Notes under the pieces: generated by a model
What the model was told of the DNA's origin: nothing
The model's database searches: none
What the model saw: the letters and a program-made list of their open reading frames with translations, nothing else
In this document: positions 56,526 through 64,000 of the stretch, piece after piece
How positions within the stretch are numbered: the first letter of the stretch is position 1
How the letters are laid out: every line of letters starts with the position of its first letter
Assembly (NCBI GenBank): GCA_030762935.1
Contig: CM060884.1
Location: forward strand, 76,613,696-76,677,695
Direction: 5' to 3'
Length of the DNA: 64,000 nucleotides
Source: Hymenopus coronatus
Lineage: Eukaryota; Arthropoda; Insecta; Mantodea; Hymenopodidae
Program-made: the position numbers and the translations under genes

Positions 56526-56538
56526 AAAATATTACCTG
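56526..56538 (+). repeat. Target-site duplication, right copy
   Basis: AAAATATTACCTG is identical to 51923-51935. It immediately follows the LINE A-tail. Confidence 0.9.
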
Positions 56539-56712
56539 CACGTTCTTTTGATATGTTTACAGCCTATGCTATCACAAACAACTTTAATCTGCGGTCTTCC
56601 AGTAGATACTAAACGATGATTTTTTGTTCAATGATCTCTGGAGCTGTCACTTCTACATGGCGTCCAGAGCAAGGCTCATCACTAGTGCTCGCACGTCCCA
56701 CCTGGACTTCGT
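56539..56712 (-). pseudogene. Mariner remnant, 5' part (split by LINE)
   Basis: The minus strand reads GRASTSDEPCSGRHVEVTAP (about 56640-56705), the linker after the mariner helix-turn-helix, then a degraded TGRPQIKVVCDSIG block up to the LINE target site. It continues in the same element at 51922. The N-terminal 50 or so residues and the 5' inverted repeat are missing. Confidence 0.75.
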
Positions 56713-56914
56713 GTGTTTAAAGGTGCAGTATAGGAAATCTTGATGAAATGACAATTAAATATAGCCCATAATATTTTAGGTGTCATTCAAGTAAAACTAA
56801 AATTACGTAGATTTTAAATGCTTGGAAACCGCAGATTTAATATTTCCAAACTTGTTCCTTTCACGTTACGCCCTCTATCTGTTCTGCAAAGAATATTTTG
56901 TCTGCATCATCAGA

Positions 56915-57112
56915 AATGAATTGGTCATATCGGACAATGAGTGAAATGATCTCGGGGTCCAGGGAGCTTAAAGTTACTCGACATTCGTCTTCTCAGGATA
57001 AGGGAAAACCCCGAAAAAAACTTATCTGAGTAATTCACCATAAGCGAGATTCGAACTCGCGGCCTGTTGAATGTGAGGTGGATACGCTACCACCACACTA
57101 CCCAGGCGGGCT
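56915..57112 (-). mobile_element. SINE S4
   Basis: The minus-strand head (57050-57112: GGTAGTGTGGTGGTAGCG, GCGAGTTCGAATCTCGC) and the CTTATCCTGAGAAGACGAATG body match the copy at 6317-6573 closely, including TCATATCGGAC near the far end. Confidence 0.75.
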
Positions 57113-57117
57113 AGAAA

Positions 57118-57474
57118 TGCTCACAGTATTTGCTTGCTTGTAATAAGAAGGGAATATATTAGGTTAAAGTGATAGTCAGTCACTTCCCTTTACCTCACAC
57201 AGCACTTTGCTCCATCCTAATCAATTGGCTAACTGTGATTCGATGGTAGCGCAGTCCGTATTGCCATTTATTTTTACTTTTTCTAGCACGAATGTAGAAT
57301 ATACATAGTAAGCAGTAAGAAGAGAGGCATCGAAAATATATGTTTTGAGATCCCTTATTCAAAAAAGTCATATTTAGAAAAAGGTCGGTGTGTGTGTGTG
57401 AAAACCCCTGCACCTCAAACTACCCTTTACATGTAAAAACTTCTATTTTATCAAAAATTGCTGTAACGATTTTG

Positions 57475-57518
<44 letters not shown>

Positions 57519-57563
57519 AAATGTCGTTTTCCCAGATATTCCTTCTTATTGTTTCAATTTTCG
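57118..57563. mobile_element. Family A pieces with (AT)n expansion
   Basis: 57118-57180 matches the plus-strand TTACTTGCTTCC to AAAGTGATAGTC region. From 57272 a minus-strand start (TTTTTACTTTTTCTAGCAC) runs through a GT tract and the CAAACTACCCTTTACATG block into an (AT)n run at 57479-57513, then TTTCCCAGATATTCCTTCTT. Heavily rearranged. Confidence 0.55.
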
Positions 57564-57568
57564 TGTCG

Positions 57569-59084
57569 TAATTGGCTTACCCTCCCCGTATTTGTAGGAC
57601 TGATACTCCCTCAGGATTTACAAGCGGATGTCTAGGGGTCAGAAGTCTGTCGGGGAGCCAACGGCACGAAATACAGAATGAAGAACCTGGTCCGTAGCCA
57701 GACATGGGCGTGAGGCAGTGCATGATATATAGGACTGACACTCCCCTAGGACTTACAAGCGGATGTCTAGGGCTCAGAAGTTTGTCGGGGAGACAACGGC
57801 ACGAAACCACAAAATGGAGAACCCGGTCCGTAGCCAGGCATGAGCGTGAGTGGATCATATGTAGGACTGACACTCCCCTAGGACTTACAAGCGGATGTCT
57901 AGGGCTCAGAAGTCTGTCAGGGAGCCAACGGCACGAAACCACAGAATGGAGAACCCGGTCCGTAGCCAGGCATGAGCGTGAGTGGATCATATGTAGGACT
58001 GACACTCCCCTAGGACTTACAAGCGGATGTCTAGGGCTCAGAAGTTTGTCGGGGAGACAACGGCACGAAACAACAGAATGGAGAACCTGGCCCGTAAGCC
58101 AGGCATGAGCGTGAGTGGATCATATGTAGGACTGACACTCCCCTAGGACTTACAAGCGGATGTCTAGGGCTCAGAAGTCTGTCAGGGAGCCAACGGCACG
58201 AAACCACAAAATGGAGAACCCGGTCCGTAGCCAGGCATGAGTGTGAGTGGATCATATGTAGGACTGACACTCCCCTAGGACTTACAAGCGGATGTCTAGG
58301 GCTCAGAAGTCTGTCAGGGAGCCAACGGCACGAAACCACAGAATGGAGAACCCGGTCCGTAGCCAGGCATGAGCGTGAGTGGATCATATGTAGGACTGAC
58401 ACTCCCCTAGGACTTACAAGCGGATGTCTAGGGCTCAGAAGTTTGTCGGGGAGACAACGGCACGAAACAACAGAATGGAGAACCTGGCCCGTAAGCCAGG
58501 CATGAGCGTGAGTGGATCATATGTAGGACTGACACTCCCCTAGGACTTACAAGCGGATGTCTAGGGCTCAGAAGTCTGTCAGGGAGCCAACGGCACGAAA
58601 CCACAGAATGGAGAACCCGGTCCGTAGCCAGGCATGAGCGTGAGTGGATCATATGTAGGACTGACACTCCCCTAGGACTTACAAGCGGATGTCTATGGGT
58701 CAGAAGTCTGTCAGGGAGCCAACGGTACGAAACCACAGAATGGAGAATCTGGTCCGTAGCCAGGCATGAGTGTGAGGAAGTGGATCATATGTAGAACTGA
58801 CACTCCCCTAGGACTTACAAGCGGATGTCTAGGGGTCAGAAGTCTGTCAGGGAGTCAACGGCACGAAACCACAGAATGGAGAACCTGGTCCGTAGCCAGG
58901 CATGAGCGTGAGAAAGTGGACGACATGGAATGTAAAAGAAACTGATGATGGAGCAATTGGTGGAATGAGAGGCGGGGGAAATCATGGACCCAAAGAAAAC
59001 TCGCTCAGACGCCGCTTCGTCCACCACAAATCTCACATGCAGGCGCTTGGGATCGAACCCGGGCCTCCTAGATAGGAGACGTGT
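57569..59084 (-). repeat. SINE S2 expanded to ten ~132-bp tail units
   Basis: The minus-strand head is at 58930-59084, with B-box GGGTTCGATCCC and A-box half missing. Ten tail units are marked by TTACAAGCGGATGTCTA with starts near 57616, 57751, 57883, 58015, 58148, 58280, 58412, 58545, 58677 and 58813. Most steps are 132-133 bp. The block starting at 58015 and that starting at 58412 share the same diagnostic variants (GTTTGTCGGGGAGACAAC, CCCGTAAGCCAGG), giving a 397-bp higher-order step. Long minus-strand frames across it are artefacts of 132 being divisible by three. Confidence 0.85.
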
Positions 59085-59219
59085 TTATAAATGTGTATAC
59101 GTATTAGAAGGAAAAAGCAAACAGTAATCAAACTAAGTATATGTTAGAAGGAAAAAAACAAAACAAAACAAAAAAAACACGGTGCCGTCTATTTTAATTT
59201 TAAAACACTTATCAATAAG

Positions 59220-59478
59220 TCGTCCGTGTTTTTGTTTTACTCCTGCCATGCAACGAAGCGAATTTCTATGACTAATGCACAAATTACAGCAGTTAAGACA
59301 TTTGACTATCGCTTTAGCCTAGTGTAATTCCTTATTTACCTTCTACTTACAATGAACTAAGTAATAACACCGTCTGCGATTGTTTATCTAGATTAGCATG
59401 AAGTGGATGGAAGAGTAAACTTTGGTAAAGCAAGTTAATTTGTGGAACAGCTAGAGAAAGTCATGTGAATGGAACACA
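59220..59478 (-). mobile_element. Family A repeat, TCTGATG-end third
   Basis: It starts in the TTTGTTTTACTCCTGCC block (second subtype) and ends CTAGAGAAAGTCATGTGAAT and GGAACACA. Confidence 0.7.
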
Positions 59479-60032
59479 AACTCTCATGGAACTATGGAAT
59501 GTAGAAGGCAAGTTCTTATAAGCACAATACTTGCAGCGTGTCGATCAAAATTCAGAACTATTTCCACTATTTAGCTTTATCATTAAACTCTCGTTTAAAG
59601 TGTGTGCCCTCAAATAAAACTAATGGTTTTCTTTGTGTCTATTTTTCTGTGCCTAGTGGGGCAGCGCATTAGTTTTTGTTTCTCTGTGTTTAGAGCTACT
59701 TTAACGATCTGTGCACCATCTTTTTTTACTGCAATATTGATCTAGCTTGCTTCAGGCGGTTTTTTGCGCTTTCTGTTATCGAATATACAACACATTGGGA
59801 AATTTGCAACAAAAACCTTTTACACTCAACTAGTAGGGTCTGTTTACATGCGGTGAATACAAACTGAATCATTCACTGACGATGATCTCCTCTGTGATGG
59901 ACACATACTCCAAAACTCCATGTACACGTTTATTTTATTGAACCAAAGCTGATTAAAATAATATACGTTAGCGCATTGCAAAAGAAAACAACAACAGGTA
60001 TAGGTATGAAAATATATGAATAGGTTTTCCTA
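59479..60032. other. AT-rich spacer
   Basis: About 555 bp without a recognised gene or repeat family. Confidence 0.4.
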
Positions 60033-60149
60033 GTATACTGAGTGACTGAAAAATACTTTTACTACGTTGGGGATGGACTCCTGACACTGAAACCAGAAAA
60101 TATCTTCATATAAACATATGCTCTAAAATACTTCCTGTTCGCGTTATCA
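60033..60149 (+). mobile_element. DNA transposon terminus, fragment
   Basis: TACTGAGTGACTGAAAAATAC and the following 90 bases align loosely with 24077-24220. The inner part is cut off by a family-A copy. Confidence 0.35.
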
Positions 60150-60151
60150 AT

Positions 60152-60440
60152 TTTTACTTTTACTGTACATAGTGTATAGAGGTATTGCATCCACCCAAAA
60201 ATGTATTAATGAGATTTCGCCGGAAATACGTGTTTTAAGGTCTCCAGTATACAAAAAAGCACTTTTAGAAAAAAGTCCGTGTGTATCTGTGGCTCCGTGA
60301 GTCTGTGAACACGATAATTCGAAACGAAAAATACAAAACTTGGTATTTTAGTATAGTGTCTTCCAAGGATGCAACACGAAAATTTTGAGAAAAATCCTCC
60401 CACCTCAAACTACCTTTTACATGGATGTTGATATTGAAAA
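60152..60440 (-). mobile_element. Family A repeat, GAGAAAG-end third
   Basis: It begins TTTTTACTTTTACTGTACATAG and runs through the ACTTGGTATTTTAG block to ACTACCTTTTACATGGATG. Confidence 0.7.
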
Positions 60441-60720
60441 TATTTCGCAGTAGCTGTGTAAACTGACCACCTATTTTTGCCGAGCATAATCCTGGACTGA
60501 CTGGTTCTTTACCGCACTAAGGTATGTCCGAGTCTAACTTTATAACGTAAACCTCATTTTCACGGTGCTACAGTTTTCTTAAATTCGCTTTGGTTACTCC
60601 TGTTCGATAACGTTATTGGAAGTAGTCGGTCCGAAGGGAGTTGTTCGGATTGGGTTGGACTTGACGTGTAAGGCAGTACATATTGTTTCACGGGGTCAAA
60701 AGATCTCTAAAAGGGAGATA
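60441..60720. other. Unassigned spacer
   Basis: About 280 bp up to the TA target of the mariner. Nothing recognised. Confidence 0.35.
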
Positions 60721-61998
60721 CAGAGGCTGTCCCAGAAGTACCCGACCTGAAGTATAGATAGAGGTTATTGTTTCAAACAACAATGGTAAAAACTACCAGC
60801 CTTAAGAAGCTTAAGTTTGAAGTTTGACGATTTTACATTGTTTAGCATTTGTTTGGCAGCCATCATTAGTGAATGCTCTCAGTGAATGTGTAAGCATGGA
60901 TAAAACTGGTCATCGTTATGTGATACAAAACTATCATTTGAAAGGTCTTAGTCCAACTAATATTAAAGCTGAACTAGATTCTACTTTGGGGAAGTCTGCT
61001 CCTTCGTTAACAACAGTGAAATTTTGGGTGATAGAGTTTAAGCGCGGCCGTACGAGCTGCCAAGACGAACATCGCAGTGGTCAACCAAATGAGGTTACCA
61101 GTTTAGAAATTATAACGAAAATCCACAAAATGGTATTTGATGACCGTCTACTGAAAGTGCGCAAGCTAGCAGACATTGCAGGCATTTCAAAAAATTCTGT
61201 ATATCGCATACTGATTGAAAATTTGGATATGAGAAAGTTGCATGCAAGGAGGGTGCCGCGCTTATCACAATAAAACTAAAACAACGTCATGAGGATGTTT
61301 CAGTCAAGTGTAGGCAAAGTTTCGCGGCAATAAAGCTGAGTTTTTGCGTCGATTCATAACAATGAATGAAACCTGGGTCCATCACTTCACACTTGAGGCG
61401 AAGGAACAATCAAAACACTGTAGTGGAAGGGGAGAATCGGCTCCAAAGAAGGTGGAGACAGTTTCATCTACAGGCAAGGTCATAGCGTCAGTTTTTTTGG
61501 GACGTACGCGGGATAATTTTCATTGATTATCTCAAAAAAGGAAAAATAATAAATAAATGGCGAATATTATGCGAACTTATTACAGAGTTTGAGTGATGAA
61601 ATCAAGCAAAACGGCTGCATTTAGCGAAAACGGACTTTTTGTTTCATCAAGACCATGCACCAATTCATATGTCTATTATCGTCATGGCCAAAATCAATGA
61701 GTTAAAGTTCGAACTGCTTTCTGATGCACTCTATTCACCAGATTTAGCCCTCTCTAATTATTTTCTGTTTCCAAACTTGTAGAAATAACTTGGTGGTAGA
61801 AGATTTGCCAACAATGAAGAGGTGGCGTCTGCAGTTGATGGCTATTTTGCAGATCTCGATAGTTCTCACAATAAACAGGGTATCGAAGCTATTGAACATC
61901 GCTGGAAAAAGTGTATATAGCTGAAAGGAGACTATGTAGAGAAGTAAAGATGTTTTGTGCTTTCTTTTTTAGGTCGGGTGCTTGTGGGGCAGTCCTCG
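60721..61998 (+). mobile_element. Mariner element with both inverted repeats
   Basis: It starts CAGAGGCTGTCCCAGAAGTA and ends with the complement of CGAGGACTGCCCCACAAGCA. The 28-bp terminal inverted repeats match at 21 positions. TA dinucleotides flank it at 60719-60720 and 61999-62000. The length of 1278 bp is that of a full mariner. Confidence 0.9.
60896..61947 (+). pseudogene. Mariner transposase pseudogene, two catalytic Asp lost
   Basis: It starts ATG 60896 (MDKTGHRYVIQNYHLKG). The first 125 codons are open to 61273 and cover both helix-turn-helix regions (SPTNIKAELDSTLG, LADIAGISKNSVYRIL). A frameshift precedes the catalytic part. ITMNETWVHHF has Asn at 61365 where the first Asp is expected. 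FHQDHAP keeps the second Asp at 61651. SPDLALSNYFLFP has Asn at 61756 where the third Asp is expected, at the right DD34D spacing, and a stop follows within ten codons. The C-terminal GDYVEK stop is at 61945. Frames are broken at several points. It is a dead copy of a mariner-family transposase, which would cut and paste at TA. Confidence 0.88.
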
Positions 61999-62059
61999 TA
62001 TATATTACATCCAATATAATATAAACTATACTAAGAAGGGAGACAAATATACATCACCT

Positions 62060-62690
62060 GTATCTAAAAAAATGTCCGTGTGTGTGTTTCCGTGAACATA
62101 ACTCTAAAACGAAGACTCCGTAACTTGGTATTTAAGTTTAGTATCTTACAAGGATCCGATACGAAGACTTTAGAGAAAATCCCCAAACAGAAAACTACAT
62201 TGAAAATGTTGATTTTCCCAATAATGGCAGTAAAGGTTTTGATTAAAATACCGTATTGTCAAAGATATTTACATAATAAAAATAATGTATATCTTGAATT
62301 TTCTAGGAATAGCCTCTGAAGACCTCTTTTGTTGGATTGTGCATAACTGGTAAACCGTTCTACACAAAAAATGTTTATCTCGTTATGCCATTTACATTTT
62401 TTTTTCCGTGGAGTTGACAATTTTTGAGATATTACTGGTTATTGGTTTCAGTTTTAAAATACTCAAGACTTTTCACATATGGGAATTTATCAACGGATTA
62501 CAGTCCGCTTTTAAAAGATTTTACTATCGCTTTAGCCTACTGTATTCTATTATTTCCCTTCCACTTACAAGAAAGCATTTCTGCTAATGTTTATCTCAAT
62601 TGGCATGACGTGGATACAAGAATAAGCCTTTTTAACAATAATTTGTCACCGAGATGTAGAGAAAATCATGTGAATGGAACACATCAGATT
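62060..62690 (-). mobile_element. Family A repeat, lacking the hairpin end
   Basis: It starts at AAAAAATGTCCGTGTGTG and ends GTGAATGGAACACATCAGA. The 3' hairpin third is missing. Confidence 0.75.
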
Positions 62691-63039
62691 TTTAGAAAAA
62701 GGTGAACACGATAACAGGTTTGAGTATTGAGTTTTGTCTGAGCAATAAAGAGGGATTTGTTAAGTAGATTGCAGGATTCTTAAACAGAAACGACAAATCA
62801 CGTTGCTGGCTTGTTTCTAAAACCCACGTTGAACAAATGACTGTTGATACGCGCTCTAGTGGACTATACCTCCTCTCTGTGTGTGACCAGACAAAAGGCG
62901 TGTGTTCATTAGTTTTCTGCACGTTTTCCTACGCAACAACATTTTTCCTCTTTTCCCTGCGCAGGGGTGACTAAAACAGGGACTGTGAAATATCTGATCT
63001 GTCATATTCCTGTGTCTACCCCCCACCCTTTATTCTCTC
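62691..63039. other. Unassigned spacer
   Basis: About 350 bp, no gene or repeat recognised. Confidence 0.35.
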
Positions 63040-63640
63040 TCTCTTACATGTATGAAGAGAATTAATTGTATTCCACCCTGAAATTGATACCAAGATTTCA
63101 CCAGAAATACTTGTCTCGCAATCCCTTCAATTATAAATAAAAAGAATTTTTAGAGAAACGTCCGTGTGTGTCTGTAAAACACATAACTAAAAAATCTGAT
63201 GTGTTCCATTCACATGACTTTTACTACAGCTGTAGTAATTTATTAAAATAAAAACATATTCTTATATATAATTTTTTATTAATGGAGATAAACTTTAACA
63301 GAAATTGTCTTATTACTTGCTTTCTTATAAGTAGAAAGTGAATAAGGAAATATATTAGGCTAAAACGATAGTCAAATCGTTTAAAAGCTGGTTGCTACGT
63401 GGTTGAAATCCATTTCTATGCATGGCCAAGAAGTTCAACTTTCCGTGTGAGAAAAGTAAAATATTGTAAATCTGAAACAAATAACACCTTCTCTATACAT
63501 TATGTGCATGGTACGTGTAGAGAAAGTAAACTCGAAAGCTCCATTAAATACCAAACATGATATTTAAGTTGAGCATCCTCCAAAAACGCGACAGGAAGAT
63601 TTTCACACCAAAAACATCCCTCACATGAAAGGTGAGCTGG
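63040..63640. mobile_element. Three rearranged family A pieces
   Basis: 63040-63190 is a minus-strand piece ending near CATAACTAAA. 63193-63529 is a plus-strand copy from TCTGATGTGTTCC that jumps from CTGAAACAAATAAC straight to ACCTTCTCTATACATTATG and ends GTGTAGAGAAAGTAA. From about 63541 a further minus piece carries the ATTTAAGTTGAGCATCC block. Confidence 0.65.
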
Positions 63641-64000
63641 GTTGTATAAAACAGAGGAAATCTATTCAAATATCATGGTAGGCTTAATTAGGAATGTCAA
63701 ACAACTAAGAATTAAAAGAATTCAAGTTTCAGAATGTATTCAGTTTGCTCTGAGTTAAATACAGTAGCTAATTTGACTTATAACGCATGCCAATACAAAA
63801 AGTATTTACATGTCAAACTACTGTCGGTTTCCATTCCTTGAACATTGAGTGAGTGAGTTTTTGACAGCCGATGGTAACACAAAAAGAGTAATTTGGACTA
63901 ACCAAACGAGCAGAAACCCCAATTTTTCACGGCCGAAGTTACCACTCACGCGTGTTCATTGCGTCCCAAGCGGATTGTCTGTTCTCGCCACTTGAGGCGC
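63641..64000. other. Terminal spacer
   Basis: The last 360 bp of the window. No gene or repeat family recognised. Confidence 0.35.

Noticed and set aside
57577..58736. Minus- and plus-strand frames of 100-140 codons
   Set aside because: They arise from the 132-bp S2 tail units (44 codons each) and stop where unit lengths change.

Overview
This window is eukaryotic, AT-rich and almost entirely repetitive. I found no convincing host gene, no intact rRNA or stand-alone tRNA gene, and no CRISPR or bacterial operon structure. Its contents (a Jockey-type non-LTR retrotransposon, four mariner copies, several tRNA-derived SINE families, other LINE pieces) fit an animal, probably an arthropod. The C-terminal style of the LINE at 26651-28490 is one I associate with arachnid and other chelicerate genomes, so a chelicerate is plausible, but the sequence alone does not prove it.

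Layout. The commonest component is a non-coding interspersed repeat, here called family A. Full copies are about 0.82-0.89 kb. One end begins TCTGATGTG and the other ends GAGAAAGTAA. It occurs more than 30 times, whole or broken, on both strands, and I do not recognise it. Between and inside these copies lie tRNA-derived SINEs of at least five types (B, S1/S2, S3, S4, S5). Two of these types (B and S2) carry internally amplified tandem units of 92 bp and about 132-136 bp.

Large tandem arrays are: a 77-bp satellite (19596-21602), a perfect GGAT microsatellite growing from a LINE tail (24325-24828), a 46-bp minisatellite interrupted by a LINE (24245-26650), a 69-bp minisatellite of 44 units (31029-34180), a 36-bp array in which every unit carries a consensus 5' splice site (37649-38040), and an 81-bp triplicate (47838-48080).

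The best preserved coding element is a Jockey-like LINE at 51936-56525. It is 4.59 kb, apparently complete at its 5' end, has ORF1 intact and ORF2 broken by two frameshifts. It sits inside an older mariner fragment and is flanked by a 13-bp target-site duplication. Other transposase or RT remnants are mariners at 22243-23155 (-), 45194-46252 (+) and 60721-61998 (+), a short DDE element at 34943-35584 (-), and LINE fragments at 9060-9632, 24829-26371 and 26651-28490 (all -).

The genes do not form a pathway. The window is a stratified record of insertions: family A and mariners are old, SINEs and LINEs are nested in them, and several retroelement tails have seeded tandem arrays. Family-A borders are given to within a few bases, because both ends are A-rich.
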